A stretch of 64,000 nt of DNA from Sphingobacterium sp. UGAL515B_05 (lineage in GTDB: Bacteria; Bacteroidota; Bacteroidia; Sphingobacteriales; Sphingobacteriaceae). Below are positions 1 to 6,670 of the stretch, piece by piece. Both the position numbers and the translations under genes were made by a program. Within the stretch, counting starts at the first letter, position 1. Each line of letters starts with the position of its first letter. The DNA lies in contig NZ_CP109907.1 in NCBI RefSeq assembly GCF_033097525.1, positions 6,299,397 through 6,363,396 of the forward strand, written 5' to 3'. The notes below the pieces were generated by a model. That model made no database searches, was not told where the DNA came from, and saw only the letters and a list, made by a program, of their open reading frames with translations.

Positions 1-1
1 A

Positions 2-67
2 ATAGAAAAAGGCTTGGCCATAGACATCAATTCTATCGAAGGAAAGGAGACCAAAGAAAATGGATAA
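2..67 (+). CDS. 3' end of a truncated hypothetical gene
   Basis: An open frame enters from the window edge and ends at TAA 65-67, encoding about 21 residues (IEKGLAIDINSIEGKE...). It overlaps the next start (60) by 8 bases, which is typical of the tightly packed phage operon that follows. Too little is present to assign a function. Confidence 0.45.
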   Translation: MEKGLAIDINSIEGKETKENG

Positions 68-299
68 GGAACAACTATGGATCGAACGTCTTCGAAAATA
101 TATCGAGGACAATAAGGCGGATAGAAATAATAAGGTATGCACCTGGTGGCTAAGACTTGAATACAACGACGAAACCCCAACAGCTCAAATAAATTATTGG
201 CTAAATAAGTCAGTCGCAAAAGGAATTTTGGGCAAGGAAACTTCTTGTTATTACACCAAATATTGGTTTTTAAACACACTGAAAGGAGAAAAGAGATGA
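60..299 (+). CDS. Hypothetical phage protein, 79 aa
   Basis: This small, charged protein rich in Trp and Tyr (CTWWLRLEYND near residues 27-37) has no signal peptide or membrane segment. It begins inside the end of the preceding frame, and its stop overlaps the next start as ATGA, so it belongs to the rightward left-arm operon that includes the methyltransferase. I do not recognise the family. Confidence 0.6.
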   Translation: MDKEQLWIERLRKYIEDNKADRNNKVCTWWLRLEYNDETPTAQINYWLNKSVAKGILGKETSCYYTKYWFLNTLKGEKR

Positions 300-664
300 A
301 TCACGCAATCTATATTTATTTTATCATCAATGCTTTTTTGGCTGGAATGGAATTCAGTGATAATAAGGGCATGGCATTAACATTATTATTTGTTGGGTTG
401 CCAATTTACACCCTAGGAATAATTTGGCTATACGCAATAAGGCAACCTCTTATTTGGATCGAAAACAAGTCCCTTATTTTGGGATGGTATCGGCTATACT
501 TCACGGATTATTTCAGTAAAATGGATTACCAAACTATTGATGTAAGACGAAGACAATACAGAGGTGAATATGAAAACATAAACGCCAATCGTTATCAGCG
601 TTTCTTTCTCCGCCAAATTGATAAAAAGTACAACTACGGTATTACTAAAGAACCAACAACATGA
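296..664 (+). CDS. Small membrane protein, paralogue of the 43980-44357 gene
   Basis: The ATG at 296 overlaps the previous TGA, so it is preferred to the longer frame starting at 245. The 122 aa protein has two hydrophobic N-terminal segments (about residues 3-18 and 24-46) and a basic C-terminal half. It shares with the 43980-44357 product the start M-x-H-x-IYIYFI-NAF, the block GWYRL-x-FTDYFS-x-M, and the end RFFLRQIDKKY-x-YGITK. The two prophage copies are 43 kb apart and on opposite strands. The function is unknown; an inner-membrane location is inferred. Confidence 0.7.
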   Translation: MNHAIYIYFIINAFLAGMEFSDNKGMALTLLFVGLPIYTLGIIWLYAIRQPLIWIENKSLILGWYRLYFTDYFSKMDYQTIDVRRRQYRGEYENINANRYQRFFLRQIDKKYNYGITKEPTT

Positions 665-846
665 CACCCCAGGAAATAGGCGAACTAATCGAATTAATAA
701 TAGGCGATATCCTCACATTGGAAGAAGCAGCGGCTATTGAGTGTATCGATCCGCGCGAACTATCCCGTGTGATAGATGAGGTGATGACTTTCAAATCTCG
801 TCACTCGCGTAATAATTCGGTGGTTTGCCTTCCTTCTAAAATTTAA
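661..846 (+). CDS. Hypothetical phage protein, 61 aa
   Basis: It starts with an ATGA overlap on the preceding stop and ends 6 bases before the methyltransferase. The first 40 residues are acidic and probably helical (IGELIELIIGDILTLEEAA); the C-terminus is basic. The pattern could be a small DNA-binding or adaptor protein, but no family is recognised. Confidence 0.55.
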   Translation: MTPQEIGELIELIIGDILTLEEAAAIECIDPRELSRVIDEVMTFKSRHSRNNSVVCLPSKI

Positions 847-852
847 CCAAAA

Positions 853-2634
853 ATGATAAACGCATTTATACTACAACATAAACCATTCACACCACAAATA
901 GTAAAGAATCCCGAACCGATTCGTTACATTGTAATAGACCTTTTTTGCGGTGCCGGTGGAACTACAACGGGATTTGCCAAAGCAAAAGACAATGCAGGCA
1001 ATCCAATAGCTATTATTGCTGCATGTGTTAACCACGATCACAAAGCTATCCGTAGCCATTGGGAAAATCATCCGGAAGTTTACCATTTTGAGGAAGACAT
1101 TCGAACTCTCGAACTTTCTCCATTGACTGTGATAGTCGATAAATACCGGGAGCTATATCCATGGGCAAAGATTGTCCTTTGGGCATCTTTAGAATGTACC
1201 AATTTCAGTAAGGCTAAAGGCGGTCAGTCTCGCGATGCCGACAGCCGAACCCTAGCGGATCATTTGGACAGATATATTACAGCTTTAGATCCTGATTATG
1301 TACAGATCGAAAATGTAGTAGAGTTCATGTCCTGGGGGCCATTAAATGAATTTGGCAAACCAGTTAGCATGAAGTCTGGTCAAGACTGGCTCAGGTGGCG
1401 AAATCACATTAATTCCTTTGGTTACCGAGACGAATGGAAGGAATTGAACTCTGCCGACTTTGGCGCCTACACATCAAGAAATAGACTATTTGGATGTTTT
1501 GCTAAAGAAGATCTTCCTATTGTATGGCCTGAGCCAACGCATTCAAAAACTGGATCTGGCAAACAAGATCTTTTCGGGAACGGCCTGTTAAAATGGAAAC
1601 CGGTAAAAGACCTATTGGATTTTAAAGATGAAGGCGAAAGTATTTTCGGACGTAAAAAGCCTTTAGTTGAAAATTCCTTAAAACGCATTTATGCTGGATT
1701 GATAAAGGAGGTGGCAGGCGGTAAGGATGCTTTTATAGCTCAGTATAATTCGGGAAAAGATAGATTTACAAGCGTAGAGAGTCCATGCAATAAGTTGCCG
1801 ACTACCAATAGATTTTCTTTGGTTCAAAGGTCATATTTGGTAAAAAACTATTCAGGAAGCCCAAATGATAAAATATCATCAATTGATTCTCCTGCACCAA
1901 CAATCACTACCATCCCTCATGAATCGCTAGTAAACGTTGAACCATTCGTTTTGACTTCTTCCTATAGTGGTGTTTCAAAATCCATAGAGGAACCATGTCC
2001 GACGGTATTGGCTAGCAGAAAACACCACTATGTAGTAAACCCGGTTTTCTTAACTAAATATTACGGAAATGATAAAGGAAGCGAATCAATCAATAATCCA
2101 CTTGGAACTATCACGACTAATGATCGTTTTTCCCTTATATGCACAAATTGGCTAGATAAACAATATTCCGGAGAGCGAAATCATCAATCAATTGAACAAC
2201 CGGCTGGATCTATTCTAGCAAATGACAAGCACGCTTTGATGACTGCAAAAGGATTCATCTACAATCCTTCTCATGGTGGACACTCCATGCACATCGACCA
2301 ACCGTGTCCAACGATTATTGCACGCCAGGACAAAGCGCCATTGTACTTCATTCAGTACTCAATAAACCACAATGTGATAATTGAAATATACGACGGTGAT
2401 TCGGAGACCATGGTTAAAATTAAGGAGTTCATGGCGCTATACGGAATATCCGATATTAAAATGCGGATGCTTAAAGTTGATGAATTAAAATTGATTCAGG
2501 GATTCCCTATTGACTACCGACTACATGGCAACCAGTCCGATCAAAAGAAATTCATTGGCAACAGTGTAGTTCCTCATGTGGTGTGCGCCTGGGCGGAAGC
2601 TCAAGGTAAGGAACTTTTAAAATCAGCAGCTTAA
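853..2634 (+). CDS. C5-cytosine DNA methyltransferase with six-repeat recognition region
   Basis: It transfers methyl from S-adenosylmethionine to cytosine C5 in DNA. Visible motifs are motif I DLFCGAGG (residues 29-36), the catalytic-Cys motif in the variant form LECTNFSKAKGG (Cys115, in place of the usual PPCQxFS), motif VI ENV (153-155) and SRNRLF (208-213). Between about residues 294 and 510 a unit of about 35 residues recurs six times with the pattern Y-S-G...S-I..P..T-I/V......L-V. This lies where target recognition is expected. At 593 aa it is longer than simple C5 enzymes. It is followed after 12 bases by a PP-loop gene. In phages such enzymes usually protect against restriction; that role is inferred here. 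Confidence 0.88.
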   Translation: MINAFILQHKPFTPQIVKNPEPIRYIVIDLFCGAGGTTTGFAKAKDNAGNPIAIIAACVNHDHKAIRSHWENHPEVYHFEEDIRTLELSPLTVIVDKYRELYPWAKIVLWASLECTNFSKAKGGQSRDADSRTLADHLDRYITALDPDYVQIENVVEFMSWGPLNEFGKPVSMKSGQDWLRWRNHINSFGYRDEWKELNSADFGAYTSRNRLFGCFAKEDLPIVWPEPTHSKTGSGKQDLFGNGLLKWKPVKDLLDFKDEGESIFGRKKPLVENSLKRIYAGLIKEVAGGKDAFIAQYNSGKDRFTSVESPCNKLPTTNRFSLVQRSYLVKNYSGSPNDKISSIDSPAPTITTIPHESLVNVEPFVLTSSYSGVSKSIEEPCPTVLASRKHHYVVNPVFLTKYYGNDKGSESINNPLGTITTNDRFSLICTNWLDKQYSGERNHQSIEQPAGSILANDKHALMTAKGFIYNPSHGGHSMHIDQPCPTIIARQDKAPLYFIQYSINHNVIIEIYDGDSETMVKIKEFMALYGISDIKMRMLKVDELKLIQGFPIDYRLHGNQSDQKKFIGNSVVPHVVCAWAEAQGKELLKSAA

Positions 2635-2646
2635 AATATAGACAAA

Positions 2647-3510
2647 ATGATAACAGTAAACAGTCTTTCGGGTGGAAAAACATCCAGTTACATTGCTGCC
2701 AATTATCCCGCAGACCTCGACGTCTTTGCTTTGTGTTGTATCGATGACCATAATGCAAATGCTCATTATAGACAAAGATACAAGGACGAGAAAATGATTC
2801 AGCGAGTTAATGATAAGCTCCAAAAGTATTGCTCTAATTGGCCTGAATTTATTGCCACATCGGAAGATCCACAGATACTCTGGACGATGTTCGACTTGGA
2901 ACAAATGATAGGCAGGGAAATTATTTGGGTTCGCGGCATGGGATGGGAACAGATGATGAGATACAAGAAAGCTATTCCTAACATGAGTAAGCGATTTTGT
3001 ACAACAATAATGAAGATGCAGGCAATATTCGATTTGCTATTAATGTATTTTGAGCTTCCTGTAAAGATGAGAATTGGCTATCGTTGGGATGAAATGGAAC
3101 GAGCTGAACGATTTACTGAGACTTGGAAATATGCCCACGAATGTGAATTTAGAGAAAAATCAGAAACATGGATTCACAGGTGGAAAGAAATTGTGTGGCG
3201 TGTTGGTGAATTTCCTTTAGTGGATGATAAAGTGATCCATTATCATATCCAGCAATTTTGGAAAGATAAAAATATTGTTTTCCCTGAAGATAGCAACTGT
3301 CTAAATTGTTTTTGGAAAGATCCTCAACAGCTCCGTAAAAACTTCGATAAACATTCACCAATAATGCACTGGGCTGCAATTCAAGAGGTAGTAATGGGAA
3401 GAAGTTTTAAAGATAAAATGACGCTATTAGAAGTCAAAAAATTAGGTATTCAATTGGATTTCATGTTTGGAACTGGATCAGGTTGTCAAGCAGGATTTTG
3501 TACAAATTAA
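2647..3510 (+). CDS. PAPS-reductase-like PP-loop protein
   Basis: The N-terminus has the PP-loop pyrophosphatase signature SLSGGKTSSY (residues 6-15). This is typical of the phosphoadenosine-phosphosulfate reductase/DndC superfamily, which activates sulfate- or nucleotide-linked substrates. The C-terminal half holds paired cysteines (CLNC; a terminal GSGCQAGFC) that could bind metal or act in thiol chemistry. Phage members of the family are common and mostly uncharacterised. It lies 12 bases after the methyltransferase in one operon, so a role in DNA or RNA modification is possible. That link is inferred from position only. Confidence 0.75.
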   Translation: MITVNSLSGGKTSSYIAANYPADLDVFALCCIDDHNANAHYRQRYKDEKMIQRVNDKLQKYCSNWPEFIATSEDPQILWTMFDLEQMIGREIIWVRGMGWEQMMRYKKAIPNMSKRFCTTIMKMQAIFDLLLMYFELPVKMRIGYRWDEMERAERFTETWKYAHECEFREKSETWIHRWKEIVWRVGEFPLVDDKVIHYHIQQFWKDKNIVFPEDSNCLNCFWKDPQQLRKNFDKHSPIMHWAAIQEVVMGRSFKDKMTLLEVKKLGIQLDFMFGTGSGCQAGFCTN

Positions 3511-3516
3511 CAACCC

Positions 3517-3540
3517 CCACCCTAGTATAGTCTAGGGTGG
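3517..3540 (+). other. Nine-base-pair intergenic hairpin
   Basis: CCACCCTAG (3517-3525) and CTAGGGTGG (3532-3540) form a perfect 9 bp stem with a 6-base loop just after the PP-loop gene. No T-run follows, so this is not a canonical terminator. It may be an mRNA end-stabiliser or processing site. It also covers the GTG at 3537, which argues against that codon as the next gene's start. Confidence 0.55.
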
Positions 3541-3554
3541 TAAAGAAGAAAACC

Positions 3555-3806
3555 ATGCAATTAAACATAGATTTCAATATCAAATCAATCCACGATAAAG
3601 ATACCAATAGCAATAAATTGAGCGTCTCAGTGGATGTTAACAAGAGTGTTTTAGAACATCTTACAGCTCTTGAAATGGCTAAACAAGCATTAGCCAACGC
3701 GCTCGAAGCATACGTAAAAGTAATGCCAAAAGGCATGGTCACTGATAAGGAGTATGAAGAATTGATAACTACACCACTTAAAAAATTGAAAGGGTTTGAA
3801 GTATGA
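3555..3806 (+). CDS. Hypothetical phage protein, 83 aa
   Basis: I chose the ATG at 3555 (MQLNIDFNIK) over the upstream GTG at 3537, which lies inside a hairpin. The N-terminus looks like beta strands (alternating hydrophobic residues). A helix follows around residues 35-65 (EHLTALEMAKQALANALEAY). The stop overlaps the next start as ATGA. No family is recognised. Confidence 0.55.
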   Translation: MQLNIDFNIKSIHDKDTNSNKLSVSVDVNKSVLEHLTALEMAKQALANALEAYVKVMPKGMVTDKEYEELITTPLKKLKGFEV

Positions 3807-4129
3807 CAAACGTAATAAGCCAAACAACCCAAAAGGCACGCAAAGTTCATAGATGCAACTATTGCCGAATGCCTATCGAAATAGGTACAGAATACACCCG
3901 TCAGTACAACGAATTTGATGGAGATACATTCGCATGGAAAATGCATATGCACTGCGACCAGATAGCGCAAAAGTTGATCAATTTTAAAGAATGTGATGAT
4001 GGTGGCGCTTCATCTGATGATTTCTACTGGTCGGTAGTTTACAAATACGAGGAAATAAGCGGAAGATCATCCAACGGCAAATCATTATCCGAAATGTTAG
4101 ATGTAGTCAGAAAGGTGTTGAGAGTTTAA
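3803..4129 (+). CDS. Small zinc-finger-like phage protein
   Basis: The 108 aa product contains HRCNYCRMPIEIGTEY (from about residue 16) and, about 30 residues on, HMHCD. This gives a CxxC...HxxC arrangement suitable for one zinc ion, a fold often found in small phage nucleic-acid-binding or adaptor proteins. It is the last gene of the rightward operon and starts in a 4-base overlap with the previous gene. The function is unknown. Confidence 0.6.
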   Translation: MTNVISQTTQKARKVHRCNYCRMPIEIGTEYTRQYNEFDGDTFAWKMHMHCDQIAQKLINFKECDDGGASSDDFYWSVVYKYEEISGRSSNGKSLSEMLDVVRKVLRV

Positions 4130-4130
4130 A

Positions 4131-4157
4131 AAAATGAGGGCGGATATACTCCCGCCC
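4131..4157 (-). terminator. Terminator downstream of the leftward tRNA
   Basis: GGGCGG/CCGCCC (4138-4143 with 4152-4157) forms a GC-rich stem. Read leftward it is followed by seven T residues (the A-run at 4130-4136). This is a standard intrinsic terminator about 8 bases past the tRNA 3' end. Confidence 0.75.
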
Positions 4158-4161
4158 TGTT

Positions 4162-4251
4162 GAGTGGCCTCCACGGGATTCGAACCCGCACACCTTTCGG
4201 CACCTCTTTGGCAAAGAGGCTTGTCTACCAATTCCAACAGGAGCGACACTC
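4162..4251 (-). tRNA. Atypical class II tRNA with GCC (Gly) anticodon
   Basis: Read leftward, the T arm is GCGGG-TTCGAAT-CCCGT, the anticodon arm is CCTCT-TTGCCAA-AGAGG (anticodon GCC at 4212-4210), and a long variable arm TGCC-GAAA-GGTG is present. The D arm (TTGGAATTGGTAGAC) is of the tRNA-Leu type. A normal Gly tRNA is class I with a short variable loop, so body and anticodon disagree. The acceptor stem pairs only CTCC/GGAG in the standard register, with mismatches outside it. A further GAGTG/CACTC helix (4247-4251 with 4262... read as 4162-4166) then extends the stem. A terminator follows at once. It could be a working unusual tRNA, a decoy, or a decayed tRNA. Confidence 0.65.
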
Positions 4252-4335
4252 TTTTTTGAATCTCGCACCTGTTGAATATAAAAATAATAATTATTTATTG
4301 AATTACAAACATGACCCTCACCAAACAACAAAGAG

Positions 4336-4371
4336 AAGCGCTCCGACTAAAGTATTCGGGGCGCTTTTTCT
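4336..4371 (+). terminator. Rightward terminator facing the HEPN gene
   Basis: AAGCGC-T-CCGA (4336-4346) pairs with TCGG-G-GCGCTT (4356-4366) and is followed by TTTTT. It would stop rightward transcription just before the convergent leftward gene ending at 4370. Confidence 0.7.
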
Positions 4372-5017
4372 ATAATAAGTTTTTATATTTTCTTTCAGCG
4401 TCCAACAATAATAAAACTATATCCATAGGCTTTAGAAATCCTTTTCCTTCTGAATCAATTACCAAATTAGCACCATTTAAGTCATTTTTAACTTCTAAAG
4501 AGCGCCACTTAGCAGGAAATCTTTTATTGTTAGTTATATTAAACTTACCACCATGGGCTGCAGCATTCCTGCAATGGTAAAAAAAATTCGCTAAAGCATC
4601 CGACTTAAGATATCTAACCGATGCAGGTAGACTTTCGAATGCCATGACAATTAACATATTTGACATTTTACTTAGCCCCTCAATCCTCCTATCGACTTTG
4701 TCTATTTTGGAAACCATGTTATCATCATTTATCAAAATAGTATTTCTATCAAACGAGTTAACAAGGTTTGAGGGGAATAGCAATCTTGGATATTGAGGTA
4801 CACCTTCTTTTAAATACATCTTCTCATCATTGCGTAGATCAAATCCATCGATATATTCCTCCCAAACATTGCCCGTCCTTAACGTTTTTTCAATCTTTGA
4901 TAGTTCTGATAAAAAATATTTATTCCATAAAATCGTACTGCCGTAGAAGTTAACTAAGTACTGATAAACATAATGGTAATATGGCTTATCTTTATCGAAT
5001 TCGTCGAGTATAAACAT
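4370..5017 (-). CDS. HEPN-like protein with RNxxxH motif
   Basis: The 215 aa product contains FYHCRNAAAHGGKFN, with Arg150 and His155 in the R-X4-H spacing typical of HEPN ribonucleases (toxins, Abi proteins, CRISPR and defence nucleases). The rest is helical and charged, with no signal peptide or membrane segment, and an aromatic N-terminus. It stands alone, leftward, in a variable part of the prophage next to the odd tRNA. A superinfection-defence or toxin role is inferred from the motif and setting. A partner antitoxin is not obvious; the genes at 5056-5932 would be candidates. Confidence 0.55.
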   Translation of the reverse strand: MFILDEFDKDKPYYHYVYQYLVNFYGSTILWNKYFLSELSKIEKTLRTGNVWEEYIDGFDLRNDEKMYLKEGVPQYPRLLFPSNLVNSFDRNTILINDDNMVSKIDKVDRRIEGLSKMSNMLIVMAFESLPASVRYLKSDALANFFYHCRNAAAHGGKFNITNNKRFPAKWRSLEVKNDLNGANLVIDSEGKGFLKPMDIVLLLLDAERKYKNLL

Positions 5018-5055
5018 AGAATTATAAAAAAAACAGAAAATTTAACAACACAAAT

Positions 5056-5478
5056 CTAGGCTTTTACTATTGGATCAACCCAATACACCTTATGATCAGT
5101 CAAATTAAGCACATCCATTGGTGAAACATGACATTCGATAATATCTTCTAATCCATCACCAAGAACATACTTCAGGGCTTCTGCAGACTCGACAGAACCC
5201 TCCAATATAGTTCCTTCATCCAGTACATATAAATCAGATGTAATCATGTTGACCTTGTTTTTAGTAATCCATTCTCGAAGCTGATCTTTGGACATTAGGA
5301 CAACTCTTTCTCCAGCTTCCTTTGCTTCTTTTATCTCTTCATCAGCAACGTCTGGAAATTCTTTCCTTACAGTCGCTTCATACAAATCCCAATTGCCTGA
5401 GCGTATCGCTTCATTTCTCAGATATAGCTTGCGGCCGTATTCTCCCACTTCACTGTAGTATTGTTGCAATGTTTTCAT
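5056..5478 (-). CDS. Hypothetical accessory protein, 140 aa
   Basis: This acidic soluble protein has a helical N-terminal half (EEIKEAKEAGERVV around residues 47-60) and a beta-rich C-terminal half ending in HKVYWVDPIVKA. It follows the 5482-5751 gene after 3 bases, so the two are probably cotranscribed. No family is recognised. Confidence 0.6.
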   Translation of the reverse strand: MKTLQQYYSEVGEYGRKLYLRNEAIRSGNWDLYEATVRKEFPDVADEEIKEAKEAGERVVLMSKDQLREWITKNKVNMITSDLYVLDEGTILEGSVESAEALKYVLGDGLEDIIECHVSPMDVLNLTDHKVYWVDPIVKA

Positions 5479-5481
5479 AAT

Positions 5482-5751
5482 TTATTCTTCTATAAATACA
5501 CTTCCAAATAGCGCATCATTGTCAATATTGTTTAGGGCTTCGTCTATCGGTAAGATATGCGGCTCCTTAAAAGGTATATTCGTCCATCCCACACAATCTA
5601 AAGCAACCAACCATTCAAAAACATTCGGTACCGTAATAGCCTTCCAAGTTACGTTTTCACTATCTTCACAGTCGGATGGAGCAATTAGGACATTATAACC
5701 TTTTCGCTGTAGCTCCTTTAATATGCGATGTGTTACTTTTTCGAATCTCAT
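5482..5751 (-). CDS. Hypothetical accessory protein, 89 aa
   Basis: An N-terminal amphipathic helix (FEKVTHRILKELQRKGYNVLIAP) is followed by an acidic, aromatic-rich region. It overlaps the upstream 5693-5932 frame by 59 bases, which is larger than the usual 4-base coupling here, so one of the two boundaries may be wrong. No family is recognised. Confidence 0.55.
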   Translation of the reverse strand: MRFEKVTHRILKELQRKGYNVLIAPSDCEDSENVTWKAITVPNVFEWLVALDCVGWTNIPFKEPHILPIDEALNNIDNDALFGSVFIEE

Positions 5752-5932
5752 TTAGTTTCTTCCTTTCAAGAACAACCCATCTAACCGCTTTGTCAAACTC
5801 TCCTGGCCACTCTTTTAATCCTTCTTCAAGTATACGTATTCCTGCTTCAATTCCAACGCCATCAGCAGCCAATAAAGCTGACTTTTTCATGTGATCAAGA
5901 TATCCAATCGGAGGTTTATTACTTAGTTTCAT
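5693..5932 (-). CDS. Hypothetical accessory protein, about 79 aa
   Basis: The ATG at 5932 (MKLSNKPPIGYLDHMKK) is preferred to a TTG 9 bases upstream. The product is soluble, with a central helix GIEAGIRILEEGLKEW. Its start lies inside a divergent promoter region, so it is probably the first gene of the leftward group that includes 5482-5751 and 5056-5478. The function is unknown. Confidence 0.5.
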   Translation of the reverse strand: MKLSNKPPIGYLDHMKKSALLAADGVGIEAGIRILEEGLKEWPGEFDKAVRWVVLERKKLNEIRKSNTSHIKGATAKRL

Positions 5933-5958
5933 ACTTAACAAATGTACAATTAGATTTG
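5927..5958 (+). promoter_or_regulatory. Bacteroidota-type promoter for the 5992 gene
   Basis: TTTC (5927-5930), a 20-base spacer and TAGATTTG (5951-5958) match the Bacteroidota consensus TTTG / TAnnTTTG with one mismatch. Transcription would start a few bases before the ATG at 5992. Confidence 0.55.
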
Positions 5959-5991
5959 TTTATTTACTAAAAATGTTAGTAATTTTACATC

Positions 5992-6459
5992 ATGAAACCT
6001 CTTGAAGTTTATTGCCGAAATCGCGTAATGTACGTCCAAATGACTGTGCATGATAAAAGCATGGGCATGAAAGACTATCATCTGTATAACAAAAATGGTC
6101 TTGCTTTTTACGTTTTCAGGAAATCTCAAGGGTTTTGGGAACTGGCCTATGGTGAACTTGCCGATGACATCAAGGAAGCGTGCATTGATGCGCTTATACT
6201 TCGCTTTGATACGGATGTACCCGAGCTTTTTTACCACCATGGCATACGCCAAGTAATAGAGGTGCGCGCAAAGAAATACAGCCTTTGGCATATCTATCTT
6301 AATAACGCCTATGTTGGCAGCATCGAGCATGACAAGTATTCAAAAGCTTTTGATTACCATATTGAAGATAACAGCCTACTTACTGACGATCACATTCAAA
6401 AGTACATTGGTATGATTCAGAGGGGTGAGCTAAAGTGGATAAAGGATGATGTTCGATAA
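5992..6459 (+). CDS. Hypothetical protein with a duplicated domain, part 1
   Basis: The 155 aa soluble product has a C-terminal half (about residues 93-150, LWHIYLNNAYVGSIE... LTDDHIQKYIGMIQRGEL) that resembles the whole of the next gene's product. That product has FHVYINRRFVTSIS... LTKDEADIFIELIVSGEI. The genes overlap by 14 bases, which points to tandem duplication. The N-terminal half (residues 1-90) may be a third, more diverged copy. The function is unknown. Confidence 0.6.
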   Translation: MKPLEVYCRNRVMYVQMTVHDKSMGMKDYHLYNKNGLAFYVFRKSQGFWELAYGELADDIKEACIDALILRFDTDVPELFYHHGIRQVIEVRAKKYSLWHIYLNNAYVGSIEHDKYSKAFDYHIEDNSLLTDDHIQKYIGMIQRGELKWIKDDVR

Positions 6460-6670
6460 TTTTGAGGTCGATGGTGAGCCACAGGTTTTGGAGATTTGTC
6501 CACTTATGGGCGGCTATTTTCATGTGTACATCAATAGAAGGTTTGTAACTAGTATATCTTACACCACCGAAGGCTGGCGAGTTCATTTCAACAATAATTC
6601 ATGGCTCACCAAAGATGAAGCTGATATATTTATAGAATTGATCGTTTCGGGGGAAATTCCTACGTTATAA
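6446..6670 (+). CDS. Hypothetical protein with a duplicated domain, part 2
   Basis: The 74 aa protein consists of a single copy of the beta-rich unit seen in the C-terminal half of its upstream neighbour. It overlaps that gene by 14 bases and is the last rightward gene before the leftward terminator array. The function is unknown. Confidence 0.55.
   Translation: MMFDNFEVDGEPQVLEICPLMGGYFHVYINRRFVTSISYTTEGWRVHFNNNSWLTKDEADIFIELIVSGEIPTL

Noticed and set aside
3537..3806. GTG start for the 83 aa gene
   Set aside because: The GTG lies in a 9 bp hairpin; the ATG at 3555 is more natural.
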